Shown: positions 20,053 through 33,594, counted from the first letter of the stretch. The stretch: 64,000 bases of DNA from Sepiola atlantica (GCA_963556195.1 OY744520.1:2582001-2646000); one strand, 5' to 3'. Notes: a model not told the origin generated them from the letters alone. Numbers and translations: made by a program.

Positions 20053-20703
20053 GCTGTCTACGGTCCTCAGTCCTCAAGCCCCTCTCCCCTGCTTAGCTCC
20101 GATGGAACAACTCTCTTAAACGACAAAAAGCAGATCCTTGATAGATGGGCAGAGCACTTTAACAACGTGCTAAACCGGCCATCTTCCATCAACGATGAAG
20201 CCATCGACCGACTACGTCAGGAGCCTATCAACGAGGAGCTCGACATCCCATTCTCGTCAGAGGAAGTAAGCAAAGCCATCAAGCAACTTTCCTCTGGGAA
20301 GGCCCCTGGCCCCGATTTAATTCCAGCAGAAATATACAAATCTGGTGGACCTACACTGCTGGAAAGACTGACAGAACTCTTCCAATCCATGTGGGAGAGT
20401 GAAGAACTACCCCAAGATTTTCGTGATGCCACTATTGTTCACATTTATAAACGCAAAGGAAATCGTCAGTCTTGTGACAACCACCGCGGGATATCCCTTC
20501 TATCCATCGCCGGGAAGATCCTGGCCCGCGTCCTTCTTAATCGCCTGCTGGTACACCTTGAAGATGGTCGTCTTCCCGAGAGCCAGTGTGGCTTTCGAGC
20601 GGGCCGTGGGACGACTGATATGATCTTTGCTGCACGCCAACTGCAGGAGAAATGTGTCGAGCAGCACCGGGGCCTCTACACCACATTCGTCGATTTGACC
20701 AAG
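20053..20703 (+). pseudogene. LINE reverse transcriptase, first part (frame 1)
   Basis: Contains GKAPGPDLIPAEIYK (RT block 2), ATIVHIYKRKG, CDNHRGISLLSIAGKILA (block 3) and ESQCGFRAGRGTTDMIF (block 4). It breaks at LYTTFVDLTK, where one base is missing before the FD of block 5. An ATG at 20167 begins the longest open piece (202 codons), but the natural protein started upstream. Confidence 0.9.
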
Positions 20704-20972
20704 GATTCGACACTGTCAGCCGAAATGGCCTCTGGCGGATCATGGGAAAATTTGGTTGTCCAGACAGGTTCATAGCCATCATCAGGCAGTTCCACGAGGG
20801 CATGACCGCTCACGTCCTGGATGACGGCGACCCCTCAGAGCCCTTCCCTGTGACCAACGGAGACAAGCAGGGCTGTGTCTTAGCCCCAACGCTTTTTAGC
20901 ATGGTTTTCTCTGCCATGCTCCAGGACGCTTTCAAAGACAGTCACTCTGGCATTAACATCAAGTACAGATGT
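20704..20972 (+). pseudogene. LINE reverse transcriptase, middle part (frame 3)
   Basis: Resumes as FDTVSRNGLWRIMGKFGCP and runs through QFHEGMTAHV, TNGDKQGCVLAPTLFSMVFS and GINIKYR. It ends at an internal deletion: the segment expected between IKYR and the FADD block is mostly gone. Confidence 0.88.
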
Positions 20973-21960
20973 GACGGAAACCATCATCAGAGACCGTCTC
21001 TTTGCTGATGACTGCGCCCTTAACGCCCCAAATGAGACAGAGATGCAACATCTAATGGACGGATTCTCCACCAGTTGTGACAATTTTGGTCTTACTATTA
21101 GTACAAAGAAGACAGAAGTTATGTACCAAGCCGCTCCAGGAGATGCATACCACGAACACGGCATCACTGTCAAAGGGCAGAAGATTCATGCTGTGGAGCA
21201 ATTCACCTACCTTGGCAGCACCCTCTCCCGTACCGCCAACATTGACATTGAAGTTAACCATAGGACCTCCACAGCGAGCAGTGCATTTGGAAGACTTAGA
21301 GACAATGTGTGGAGGAGGAGAGGTATTGCACTCGCAACCAAAATCAAAGTATACCGAGCAATCGTCCTAACAGCCCTACTCTACGGCTGTGAAACTTGGA
21401 CGCTTTACAAAAGACATGAAAAACAGCTGAATGGCTTCCACCTCAGATGCCTCCGTAATATTCTCAACATCCGCTGGCAAGACAGAATTCCTGACACAGA
21501 AGTCTTGGAGCGCGCGGGGCTCCATACCATCACCACCATAGTCCACAAAACCCAGCTTCGGTGGGCAGGCCATGTCTATCGCATGCCTGACGGCCGAATC
21601 CCCAAACAACTCTTTTATGGGGAACTCAGCCAGGGAGAGCGGACTGCAGGAGGCCAAAAGAAACGATATAAAGACTGCCTGCGAACCTCCCTCAAGGACT
21701 TCGACATCAACCCCCAGTTTTGGGAGAGTCGCGCTGCAGAACGCTCTGCTTGGCGCTGTGCCGTCAGCCTGGGAGCCGATAGGGCAGAGGATCAACGCAT
21801 GACCCACGACCGGCAGAAGCGCAGGAGGCGAAAGGAGAGAGCTGCCGGTCCACACCCTGTCGATGCCGCCTTCACGTGTCCGGAGTGTGGAAGAGTCTGC
21901 CGAGCACGGATTGGCCTCATCAGCCATCTCAGGACCCACCGACCCCCAACGCCAAACTGA
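20971..21960 (+). CDS. LINE RT C-terminal half with C2H2 zinc finger (open, 329 codons)
   Basis: Holds the catalytic FADD (residues 11-14) of the RT palm. The thumb/connection follows ([71 protein letters not shown]). The end has a C2H2 finger with C303, C306, H319 and H323 (C-x2-C-x12-H-x3-H), which probably binds nucleic acid. It is the only undamaged part of this element. The GTG/ATG start is arbitrary because the upstream RT lies in other frames; it would not be made as such. Confidence 0.85.
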   Translation: MTETIIRDRLFADDCALNAPNETEMQHLMDGFSTSCDNFGLTISTKKTEVMYQAAPGDAYHEHGITVKGQKIHAVEQFTYLGSTLSRTANIDIEVNHRTSTASSAFGRLRDNVWRRRGIALATKIKVYRAIVLTALLYGCETWTLYKRHEKQLNGFHLRCLRNILNIRWQDRIPDTEVLERAGLHTITTIVHKTQLRWAGHVYRMPDGRIPKQLFYGELSQGERTAGGQKKRYKDCLRTSLKDFDINPQFWESRAAERSAWRCAVSLGADRAEDQRMTHDRQKRRRRKERAAGPHPVDAAFTCPECGRVCRARIGLISHLRTHRPPTPN

Positions 21961-22010
21961 TTGATACCTTGGTCATCGTCGACTTCGACGGACGAGCAAG
22001 AGAGAAGATA

Positions 22011-22152
22011 TACATATACATATATATATATATATATAACGGTATATATATATATATATATATATGTAGTGGTGTATATGTATGTATATGTGTGTATGTA
22101 TGTATATGTGTATATATGTGTTTATGTATCGATATATGCATGCGTATATGTA

Positions 22153-22210
<58 letters not shown>

Positions 22211-22215
22211 CATGC
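22011..22215. repeat. (AT)n/(GTAT)n microsatellite tail
   Basis: ATAC, AT and GTAT stretches directly after the LINE 3' UTR. Frames in it are low-complexity. Confidence 0.95.
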
Positions 22216-22640
22216 ATGTATGTGTATTCCGGTTAATAAATGTAGGCGAATAAGGTATACATGGGTCCAGATGTATACGTTAGTTTGTGTATGGATACTT
22301 GGAGTAATATCTAATATGTATGGGCATGTTTAACAGGTGAACAAGTTGTATATTTTTATATTTTTATTTTCATATTTATTTCGTGTGTACGTATGTGTAG
22401 GTTTATAGGCATATTTATCTCTAACTGTGTCTAGTTATGTATGTGCTGTATGTACATGTCTATATACATTGGAAGGTATTTTATATACACATATGTATAT
22501 GGTATACCAATATGTGAGAGTATAAGAAAAATATCATATATGTATATATATATATTTTCGATGTGTTTCTGAGAAGTACCAGAGCGTGTTACAAGTATTT
22601 ATTGTTTTCCCTTGAAAGATAATGATTTCCTTCTAAAAGT

Positions 22641-22709
22641 AATCACCTTAATATAATACACTTTTACTTCCGTTAATCACCTTAATATAATACATTTTTA
22701 CTTCCGTTG
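22641..22709. repeat. 34-bp direct duplication
   Basis: 'aatcaccttaatataataca' followed by 'ttttacttccgtt', present twice back to back with one or two differences. 'ttacttccgtt' also occurs in the palindrome at 2815. Confidence 0.85.
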
Positions 22710-22850
22710 CTGCAACATTTCTATTTATTCAAAGAATGGGTTTTTTAATGCCTCTCAGCTTTTTTTCCCACGTAATGACTCCCAACCAAACTTTTTCAAA
22801 ACGTGGTGATCACGTTTAGCTTGAAGAAGTATAAACTCACACAGAGTTCA

Positions 22851-22930
22851 CCCTAACCCTAACTCTTACCCTAAACCCTTACCCTAACTCTAACTCTAAA
22901 CCCTAACAATAACCCTAACCCTAACCCTAC
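22851..22930. repeat. Interstitial telomere-type repeat
   Basis: About 80 bp of CCCTAA units, partly degenerate (CCCTTA, CTCTAA), ending in three perfect CCCTAA copies. TTAGGG is the telomere repeat of most animals, including molluscs. Such a block inside unique sequence marks an old telomere-repeat insertion or end fusion. Confidence 0.92.
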
Positions 22931-25900
22931 GGCGATATTCTTATCGACTAACCACTGTCAGTGCTGAAGGTGTTGTGGGCAGGTAAATTGTCGTGCAGAA
23001 GAATGTGGTTAATAATGAGGTCATTTATTCATGTCATTTACTTACAATTTAGAGAAACATCAGCTTCTTTTGATTGCTTAAAGGTGTTTTCTGTTGTCCA
23101 TTTTGTAAAGTCTAAATGTGTTCTCAATATTATTAACCCATACATACTGTTTTAACGTAGAACCCTCCCATTTCTTCTTTAATGATACTAAATAGATATA
23201 TGTATCGTGGCTCTGTATTACTCTCCCAAATAAAGTTCCAATATGAATGTCTTTAATGTACGTGAGATTGTTATGCGTGGTGTCTCTTCTGATGCTGATG
23301 TGTCACGTAGTCATTAGCTTCATTAAAATGTTGTCACACGTCATGATGTCATGTATAAAAATGAACTAAAACTCCGCACTTTGCAGTCCATCGTATAGTT
23401 ATTTCAGGCATCATTTTCTACACGTTCGTAACACTAATAAGACTTCAATCTAAAAGAGGTGTGACGTTGTTTAACTTTTATTGCTTACTCACGCATATGT
23501 TTTGTGTGTCCATAGGCAACGCACGACGTACTCGCTTGTCAAAACAAAATAAGCCTTTCTCGTTTGTGTAATAAATTCACCGTCCTTATAACATATTTCG
23601 GTTTTATTTTTACACATCATTTTAAAATCTGTTCAATTTACTTTCATTTACGTACAGCTTAAATCTAGTAACTTCAAAAAATAAACTAAGTCATGGTCTT
23701 TTGAGTACCCATTTTGAAAATAAAACACGAGTACAAATATAAATATTCATAACATTAGGACCTTTTGCATGTATAGATGATCATTACTATCAACTGTCAG
23801 GTTACTAGAACTACATGTTGAATATCTGTCTCTGTGGTATCGTAATGACAGGAATTTATGCAGGTGGCTGACAGCCAACACCTCTTCGGAAGAATAAAAA
23901 TTGGCTTTTGACGTAATGTCATCTGCAAAGCCATCAACAGATGCATTTCAGAAACACATTCCTTTGCTAAATAAACAATATTCGTGGATAATGTGCCTGG
24001 TGGAGTGTCGCTATATTGAGTTCGTAGGCAACATTCCAGAATAGGTGTTTCCGTTGTAAATTCGTGAGTATCCGAAAATCTTACACGACTCCATTTTTGA
24101 TCGACAAAAAGCAGCGAATTTGAGAGATTACATTTTGTTAATTACCGTTGAACTCTCAATCACCCTATACCTATCACTACTCTACCCGTTTCCCTAACAA
24201 TAAATATACAGTTACGATTACATATATTATATATTAGTATTGGTTTTCTTTATTTTTCTCAGAGCTGCAATATACAACATAATAGCCTAAAAGCACAGAA
24301 ACAAAAATAACACACTCATACTTACAGACAGGGCCCTATAATCGCTCATTTGTGTATATGAATAACCAAGGACTCATTCGTCCAATAAGAGTAATGTTAC
24401 TAAAAACAATATAATTTTAATATACATGGTACATCGTTACACATGAAATGTAGCATTGTAAGTATTTCAATTAAAAATTATAAAAATGAAAGTTACACTA
24501 ATATTTTTAATTTAAACTATTGGCAAATCACATAACGTTTTATCAGATTTCAAAGTTGTTAATGGGGGATTTACACAATATTTCACATTTTTAGCACTTT
24601 ACAAATCTCTATTAAAACACAGTTGGTTCTGTAGTAATTTTTTAATGGTTAAGTTATTATTCTGTTCAGTATTTCTACATATATTAACGAATATAAGACT
24701 AGAATAATATACTGAATTGATCGGGTGGTATTTATTAAATCTTTACACGTGAAATGTTAAAATGCTTTTTACAAGTACTGTAAAAAACTCTAGCAAATTA
24801 TATTTTCACTGATGTATTAATAATTAAACAGAATTAACACCTAATACCAATGGTCGAACCCCGAGAACTACAACAAATATAACTGTGACATACATAATAC
24901 GACTGAAACCTCAAATAACATCAGGGAAACAGTCAGCGAAAACACTATACTTTTATGAATAGTTAAGCCTCGTTTCACTCGAAAACATTTGAAAACGTAA
25001 ATATCAATAATAGACCGACTTTAAGGATCCTATTCTTGTTTAGGATGATGAGTTATTAGTAGCAGTAACCCCTCTACGAATGTTGTAGAGCTCGTTCAAA
25101 CATCGATATTTCATCTCGTCATTTCAAAGAAATAGGGAAAGAAAATAAACTAGGAAGATGGCTCTCACATGAACTTAATGAAGCTCAAAGAATGTGGCGT
25201 CTTTTTTTTTTACTGCAGGTTATCCCCCAAACACTGGTAATTTGGATTTAGGTAAACACTATCTATTTACGAACATATTTTATCACGACAAAAATTAAGC
25301 AGTGGAAGAAAGTGAATGCTCATAGCAACAAGAGAGAGCAAAGTCTTACACATATACGGACACAGATGTCTGACTCAGCGGCACTATTCCTTATTGCCTT
25401 GAGCCAAGTGAATGACCTTTAAAATGCGCATATATATACGTAATAAATGTTATCGTTAAGTGTTACATCAACTTCAATTAGAAGAGTAGCGAAGTCACCG
25501 ACTTACAACTGTTGATGGATGCTGTGAAGAATATTCCAGCTTGAAGTTATGCAAAGGCGGGCGTTGACTAGACCCGTCTATCTACGTCGTTATAATGTTG
25601 CACACGAAATGCACATCGAACATTTCATCCGACAATTAGTGTTTACTCAAATTAAAAATGTAAATTAATTGTGCATAGTCTTCTTAATTCAGAAAGGTCA
25701 CCTTTAGAAAAACAAATAAAAGTGAATTTAATTGAAATCTTAAATGCGATTTCTAAACACTTTTTAACATCTTTCATCGCAGGAGACATTTCTGTGAAGG
25801 AAATATTTAAAAGATAAAATCTACCATACACGTTTTATATTTTCTATCATATATTTAGGACACATTAATAACATTTAAAAGAATACTGCGTAGAAAAAGT

Positions 25901-27420
25901 TACTATAAATTGGATTATTTCTGAAATAAGAGTAACGTAATAAACTTACGAGGATATTTTCTAAGTCTTTCTGATGAAATATGTAAGAAAGCTTGAACTG
26001 TACATTCCTATTATATATTTTGTGGGAGTGTATACTATTATAAATATATATTATATTAAGCTGGGTAAAGCAGTGTTTGTATGAAAATAAGTCTTTAAAT
26101 ATTGGTGGTTATATGAGAGAGGGATTTAATATCCCGACTTATTTACTCAAGAAATTCGACTATAATTACCATCATCATAGTTGTTTTTATTTCATTTACT
26201 TGCCAATGAGTTTGTTATTTTGAATATTCCCGGAATAGCTAATGTGCGACATTATTTAATAAGAAAATATTTAAAAACTCCATTGTTACCTTTCCTTGTA
26301 TTAATATTTATTATGAGGAAGCTATAATGATATTTTACGTGAAAAGAGTGTAAGATGAAGGTATATCGTAATCTAACTACCAACTAACACGCTATCAAAA
26401 ATAGTACTGTTCGTTTATCTGTTGGTATGGAAGATCACAATCCTATGAAAAAAAATTAATTTAAAAAATCGATCGAAAGAAAAATTCTTTTCTAACAATA
26501 CCAACTAATCTGTTCTCTATACGACTAATAAAACTATTTTATGAAATTTATCTGTACAAAGTTATCGAGCATAAATATATAGTAACATAGAATTTAACCC
26601 CTCTATATAAGGATATTAGTCAGTGTCTATTTGAAAATTAATGTATCATACCGAAGTGATCCCTTTTATAAGTGAATTGGATTATATATTTCTTTCAATA
26701 AAATTTCGATAATCGTGCTCTGAACGTAGTAAAGACATTATTTCGCATAAATAAACAGTTTTCAATCACTAAACAACAAAGATCCTCGCAAATTGTCGCT
26801 TGATTTTAGAACCCAACTAAATGTTTTTTCAATACCTTATATGAACGTTTTAAGGGAATAGTTATGCCTTGATAACACGAGCGTAATGCGATGCGTGAAT
26901 ATTTAACCTGTCATGGCTAATTGTGTTCCGTTGTCTCGCAGGTACTACCAAAGTCGGGTCTATCGATTAACCACATTTCCAAGCATGATATGTGACACGA
27001 CGCATGCGTTAAAACTGGTACTAAAATAAGACATGTCTTCCTTAATCTTAGACCTAAAGTGACTGAGAATTTAATTCTCTGGAAAAAAGATAATCGCCTG
27101 CGAAAACATTGCCTGAAGAGTTGTAGATTCTATTGGGAAATCTAAGAATGTGAACATTGAGTTTTAGACGAACGAAAACATACACACGAATGTGATGTTA
27201 AAAATGAAGAAATTTTGCGTGAATCAAAACTGAATTATTTAAACAGCTAACCAGTCCAGCTGGAACAAACACAACGTAAACATGTGGATTATATCAGTTG
27301 CAAGTAATATGGGCCAGTTTGGCGAATAAATAAATAAATAAATAAAAAGAATAAACACGAAAACGGATTTTCTTACGATGCGTCTATTTAATCGGCACGT
27401 TTAGCAACGAGAACACTATT
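22931..27420. other. 4.5-kb stretch with no recognised gene
   Basis: No frame over 64 codons on either strand. No LTR, LINE, SINE or RNA signature was found by eye. Could be intron or intergenic DNA. Small AAAT run at 27325-27347. Confidence 0.55.
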
Positions 27421-27429
27421 TAAACAACG

Positions 27430-28330
27430 GGAATACTTATTTAAAACTTAAGTGTGACAGACCGACAAAATGCTAATGTATATTAAAGCAATACAGATAA
27501 ACAAAAATGCTTTTTAAAACTGAATCGCTGTATAATAAAAGATATTATATAGCCGTTATATGTTATGTAAAATATTATTTAGAGTGTGACAGACTAACAC
27601 AAATGCTATTTCAAATTTTAGCGAAACAGATTGACGAATATAATATTTAAATTTTCGGTGTGACAGATTTACGATAATACTATTTTAGACTTTAGCGTTT
27701 CAGATTGACGAACATACTATTTCAAACTTTAGCGTTTCAGATTGACGAATATACTATTTCAAACTTTAGCGTTTCAGATTTACGAACATACTATTTGAAA
27801 TTTAGCGTTATGCATTGACGAAAATTGTATTTCGAACTTATACGTGGAAGATAGTCGAAATAACTATTATAAACTATAGCGAAGCAGATTGGCGAAAATA
27901 CTATTTCAAACTTTAGCGTGACATGCAAACCTAAATAGTTTTTGAAACTTAAGGTGACATACAACCAAAAATCCTATTTCAGACTCTTGCATGAAATACC
28001 GACGAGACATCTAATTCATATTGAATCATAACGTACAAACGAACATTTTATTTCAGAAATAAACGTTACCGTGCGATAAAAAATATTTTTTTAAACTAAA
28101 GCGTGACGGGTATAAAGCAATAGCATTTCAAACAAGTGCTATTTCAAAATTAATTGTGACTATTTCAAACTTAAGCGTGAGAGACTTATGCAAATTCTTT
28201 TTCAAAATTAAACAGCAGATGTCGAAAATGCTATTCGACACTCACACGTAATAGACCGAGGAAAATGCTATTTCAAACTCATAGGGGATTAACAAAATTG
28301 CTATTACGTAGCAGACACTTCAAATACAGG
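27430..28330 (+). repeat. Old degenerate array of ~38-45-bp units
   Basis: At least 18 recognisable units around 'AATGCTATTTCAAACTTTAGC' plus 'GTGACAGACCGACGA'. The best preserved are three in a row at about 27665-27800. Reverse-oriented units occur at 33650-33770 and more diverged ones at 59280-59780. No coding. Confidence 0.8.
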
Positions 28331-29379
28331 GCGATTCCAACACATGTGACAACTATATACGTTTATAAATTACACAATCATTTCTGTCCTGATAGTGATT
28401 GTGAGTTTCCTTTTCAGTTTAGAATTAGATTATGAATAGTTTTGGGATTATTTTGATAGACATTATCATAGAATATTAACATCTGGAGAATTCTAGGACT
28501 AACTTCATACTAATGAGACGATCATTACAGTCTTTCCCCATCCATTCAGAGAGTCATTAGAAGTGTAGGGAGTTTACCTATTCTGTTGACACTTATTTTA
28601 ATCTTTTACAACACGTCATGATCGGCACGATGCTGTCCCAGACGCCTTACCAATCATTAGGCAGCGCTTAGTATTGAGAAACGCAGAGGTGTAGATTAAC
28701 AGCATATAATTTACCGGCGATGGAACAAAGACATTTGAAAATATCTGATTGAAACATGGTGGAAAAGTCAGTCACAGACTGAAGTTATTATGGGTGTATT
28801 GCAGAAAAGATTGTAAATGTTATTAACGGTCACATGGATGGCACTTTTTAGTAGTGGTGGTAATCGTTGCCACTCTGTACTTTTTCACATAAGTATCATG
28901 AACCGTCTGGCAGACAGATCTTTTTATACAAATGATTGGATGTGTCGATAATAAGATGGGTTAATTTGATAACTCTTTTTTTAGTTTACTTTAGTTAGAT
29001 CTCAGAAATCAAGGGACACATTCATTGGTGAGTCACTTCAGATTTATTTAAGATACATAGATACCTGAGTGTTTAATCAAAGTTTTTTTTATCCTTCAAA
29101 CGTTGATTGATTAAACATTGAAGAACGTTAATGTCGTTAACGACTTCCATGCGGCGTTCTCTTTTGTGTTTTGAAATTCCCTTCTTTTCTCCAGCTTTTT
29201 GTCCATTTGTTATTTGCCCCCTGACTATGATTCAACGACGAATCGAAAGTGCTCGTGATACTTATGGGACATTCATCTTATAATTATTTTGACATGAAAA
29301 AAAGATTGTTAGGAAAATTGAAGAAATAAAAAAAGGTATATCAATCGGAAATATTCTGTTATGTTTCACTGTGCTTGCT

Positions 29380-29382
<3 letters not shown>
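28331..29382. other. No gene seen
   Basis: Ordinary A+T-rich sequence, nothing recognised. Confidence 0.5.

Positions 29383-29453
<71 letters not shown>
29383..29453. repeat. (AT)n(GT)n compound microsatellite
   Basis: About 53 bp AT then 18 bp GT. Confidence 0.97.
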
Positions 29454-30638
29454 AGTGTAAATTTGCTCGCGACCGTTTGATATGAAGTAGTAATACACAA
29501 CCATTAAGATAACCGATATTTTCATGAGAATGATGTAAATTATTCACTAATTGAAATAAACCACATTTTATTTTGATATAAAACGGTTGGTTATTTTTAC
29601 AACGCTTGAATTATTTTCATAACGAATGTTATTGTTACCAAGTATCGGGCAATGTGATTTTCGACCTTCTACAGTTTCATCTCATCGAACTTGAGTATCA
29701 TTATGTCAAACCCAAACTCCATTACGGGATTCTGAACTAACTCTTTATTTAATTCGCGGAGGTCGACTGTTCTCGTTCTATAATTTGGTGCTGAGTAAAA
29801 GTCTTATGTATGCTTTTTATTATATTATTAGTATCGCCTATAGTTAGTATTGGACCTTACATCGAGTTTATTACTGACTTTGCGCCACGAATAAATACAA
29901 ATAATCAATCCTCATAAAAATAATTCTGAAAACATAATTAAAATTGCTTGTTTAGAAAATGTTAAATTTCTCACCGTTATTGTTTAAGGAAAGAGTACTA
30001 AATTTTTATTATGATTTTAGGAAGTTTGATATCCGGGAAATAATTGTTTACGAAACCATTATGGTTTATCTAATCTACGTTATTATGTTGTATGTCTACT
30101 CTTATTTATATTGTTTTAAAAAGAAACGAGATATAACAGTTACAGTTCCGATTCTCCCATAAGAAATATACGTCCATCCCTTTAACCATGTTGTAGGTAA
30201 ATGGCGAAGAATAATTCGCATCTAGGAAGCTGCCTGCGAGATTGAAAACTTACAAATCAAAACATCCAATGTTATTCATTCCTGCTTATTTTTGCACCGA
30301 TATTTTATTCATCCAGAGCAAAGAAAAGCATGGTATCTTTTTTCTTTCTTTTCGTCAGCTTTATTGTAAATGTATTAGTATATATAAACTTCAAATGTTT
30401 ATGCTGTCTGACTGACGGGTAGTCCCGGTATGCAACTTTCTAACAGCTTTTAGTTCCCATAGTCAACTGTGCAATATCATTTACGGATATAAATTAAGGC
30501 TGAAAAGACAAGAACAAAAGAAATATTCGGTTAGTGTCTGTTTCATCTCAGTCGGATTAAAGAGCTGCAAGTCTGGAAGGCTGAAGTATCAACAGGAAAT
30601 ATTTTATTTAGCTTCCAGATTCCGTGTTTAAAGCAAAA

Positions 30639-30640
<2 letters not shown>
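29454..30640. other. No gene seen
   Basis: A 67-codon frame at 29959-30162 is hydrophobic and Tyr/Ile-rich, as expected of A+T-rich DNA. No motif. Confidence 0.5.

Positions 30641-30717
<77 letters not shown>
30641..30717. repeat. (AT)n microsatellite
   Basis: Pure 77-bp run. Confidence 0.98.
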
Positions 30718-30718
<1 letters not shown>

Positions 30719-31017
30719 TTATCAGTGGCGGTTCGTGGCTAAGATTAGTGTGAGTGTAGCTTTAGAAAAGTTTTACCCATTGTTTTAATATAGTGTAGAA
30801 GGAAAACAAACATAGACATAATTATACATAATTTATGCATAAAACTGCCGTCAAGTTTCTTTTTAACAAATTCTACTCGGAATATGAGACGAGATAACAA
30901 AATAGAAGAAAGATAACAATCTACCCTCGTGGAATAACTTAAGGGTTTCATTTGAAATTCCAATATGTTCCCGAGTTTGACATGAAGATTCACAAGTTTG
31001 AAAATATGCACCTAAAG

Positions 31018-31085
31018 CAAACCGGAGGTTACATCGGTCGAAACGTTGTAAAAATAATAACCAATTAGAGAATAGTACTCCAAAT
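31018..31085 (+). mobile_element. SINE tail fragment
   Basis: 'ggaggttacatcggtcgaaa' then 'cgttgtaaaaataataacca' and 'agaatagtactcc'. It parallels 31915-31985 and 61278-61330. Confidence 0.45.
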
Positions 31086-31749
31086 AATACAAACTATCAA
31101 TTCTCATCTAAAAAAAATTGGTTATGGTATTACTCTCAAACAAGTTGTACGCCAGAGATGGTGTCAAAAAGGTGTATTTCTTTATGCAATGCCTTACAAT
31201 CATGTTTATTTAATATACGTCTAAACTTGGTGATCTTTCGTCAACTAATAATATTAGTCTATGGTAAACATGTAAGCAAAACCTAAATTTAACACAAATA
31301 GCCTAGTTTTCGTCTTGATTTTCCAGAAAGTGGCCATTTTTAGCAGGATACGTCCTGAATTCTACACTATATCACATTCAAGAATATGGTAGATGTTATA
31401 AAAACACAGCACCCGCAGAGTCCAAAGCAAACACGGCATTCCACCAGCATACCAAGAATAGGAGACTGAACGCTGTGGGGAGCGACAGTTCTCAACTATC
31501 TTTGTGCCGCTGGGTTGACTCGCACATGCGCACTAGAAGCAAACACCAAATAGGTGTAACTATGAATCTCACAGCTCCATGCACTGCTTTTTTACATTAG
31601 GTTTTGGATGTCTACTGGCATTAAACTTAAGGATTGTATAATGTGAACGTAAAAAAAAAGAATTAAAGAAAAACGAACGTATTATTTTTAATTGTATCGA
31701 TAATATTGAGCAGAAATAACCTGGTTATCAATGGCCAGCTAAGTGTCTT

Positions 31750-31985
31750 AAGTAATTTGTAATTGTATTAGTAGTATCGCCCGTACTGATTATTAAACCT
31801 GCAACCTCCAGAAGACTGCCACTTAGAACTGATTATAACTTAGAACTTATATTCGTTGCGCCAATGATTTAGGTTCATAGTAATAATCAGTTCTAAGTGA
31901 CATGACACCTGACAAATGTCGGAGGTAACATCGGCAGAAACATTTTGACAATAAAATCCAAGATGTCGACAGTAGTCCCAATTCT
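31750..31985. mobile_element. SINE pieces in inverted arrangement
   Basis: 31750-31835 is the reverse complement of a SINE head like that at 61020-61100 ('cagttctaagtg', 'gaggttgcaggttt'). 31875-31985 carries the plus-strand 'taatcagttctaagtgacat' and the tail 'acagtagtccca'. The 16-bp CACTTAGAACTGATTA and its complement face each other about 60 bp apart. Confidence 0.5.
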
Positions 31986-32496
31986 GCAAATAAGATGTCG
32001 ATTCGCTTATTCTTATTGACGTCTAACTAAAATGTAATTCTGCGCGTAAATGCAGTGTTCCGTTAAAGATACATAGTTTTTATTTACATTCCTCGGACAG
32101 TTTAAGGCTGAAGAGAAGACGGGTACTAATAGTCTTCGACCGGTATGCACGAACATTCCTGTAGTATAAATTGTGAGCGCATATTTCTTATTGTGCGTAG
32201 CTTTCTTTGTTAAAAGGGTATGGAATATTGTTGATATAGCTACTGGTTTTGTCGATACGGTTGTAAGTATGTAAATGTTTTTTTGTTGAGTGAGTACTAG
32301 TGTGATCGACACATAATTATATTCCTGAACTATTCATTGTGAAATATCTCATGAGACGAAAATAAGTTTGTCATGGTTATTGCTTAGATCCCATAACAAT
32401 TTTGACGACAATTTTTAGACTACTTAACAAAAGAAAATTGTCCAGAAAATAGTTAAAAATTGCTCTTCGAAAAAATGATTAGTCCAAACATTTCAT

Positions 32497-32783
32497 TCAT
32501 TTACAATTTACTACGGTGTAAAATGCAAATTGTTCACTTATTTACAATTTACCACGGAGTAAAATGAAAAATGTTCACTTATTTACAATTTACCACGGTG
32601 TAAAATGAAAAATGTTCACTTATTTACAATTTACCACGGTGTAAAATGAAAAATGTTCACTTATTTACAATTTACCACGGTGTAAAATGAAAATTGTTCA
32701 CTTATTTACAATTTACCACGGTGTAAAATGAAAAATGTTCACTTATTTACAATTTACCACGGTGTAAAATGAAAATTGTTCAC
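32497..32783. repeat. 41-bp minisatellite, 7 copies
   Basis: Unit 'ttatttacaatttaccacgg' plus 'tgtaaaatgaaaaatgttcac', seven head-to-tail copies (287 bp = 7 x 41). Only scattered single-base differences, most in the first copy. Recent expansion. Confidence 0.95.
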
Positions 32784-33326
32784 TAAATTGATTCTTCTAG
32801 TGTTGATTTTTTGCATTTAAGAATTGGATCAAAGTGAAGTATATTTGTGTCCGGCCTCAGAAGTGGAGGCACTTTCTAGCTGTGTTCCCAATCCACGTGA
32901 GCTAGATTTTTTGCTCACATCGAATACTTATGTTGTGTCTGAATTCATTCTCCTTGCGTAGAGGCAAGTAAGTATGTACACGTTTATGATTATCCGGTGT
33001 CATCTGAAAATACAAATTTTATTTAGTAACAATAATCTATTTTTAAAAAAATAGTTTACATTCGCAATAATGCATTTCTGTTTCTTAGAAAACAAATCAG
33101 CCATTTTACTGATTTACTTCATAGAATAAAAATCCTACTTACAAAATATCATTTTTTAGGAAAAATAGTTTGTCTTTAATTATATACAATTTGATGAATC
33201 TTAGTTACTTAAGAAACGAGGCATCCATTCTAAATAATTAATTTGGGAATCCTATTTTATAGATGTGTATTACTCAGTTATTTATTTTGTATCATTAAAA
33301 CAACATTATTTTACAGACATGTGCAG

Positions 33327-33327
<1 letters not shown>

Positions 33328-33385
<58 letters not shown>
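33328..33385. repeat. (AT)n microsatellite
   Basis: Pure 58-bp run. Confidence 0.97.
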
Positions 33386-33388
<3 letters not shown>

Positions 33389-33594
33389 ATGAGTGTGATT
33401 ATGATCGTTTTATTTCGCCAACTATTAGGAATCCTGCTGAAATTTCTTTGTAATCTATCAGAACAGTTGGACGTGTCACGAATAGTCAATTGGTTCGTTT
33501 CGTGCCAACCAGTTTAATAGCTTTGCCAAACTACTTTGATTGCTTTCTTACAGTATTCCAATACGTTTGGCGACAGTAATATTGGATCTTATTT

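Larger units (their letters stand above)
19595..22010 (+). mobile_element. 5'-truncated LINE (endonuclease-RT type, C-terminal C2H2 finger)
   Basis: Homology begins abruptly near 19595 inside the linker between endonuclease and RT (RPQGQKVTKRLDVEKL), so the endonuclease domain is missing: ordinary 5' truncation. RT and the C-terminal region follow, with TGA at 21958-21960. A short 3' UTR has a small stem (CGTCGA-CT-TCGACG, near 21979-21992) and a microsatellite tail. G+C content is clearly higher than in the surroundings. Closest groups by pattern are RTE-like elements of molluscs and insects; clade not certain. Confidence 0.88.

Noticed and set aside
22931..27420. Exons of a host gene
   Set aside because: I looked for conserved-looking open stretches between splice-like sites and found none that I could defend by eye.
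32497..32783. CRISPR-like array
   Set aside because: Units are contiguous 41-bp repeats without unique spacers, in an animal genome.
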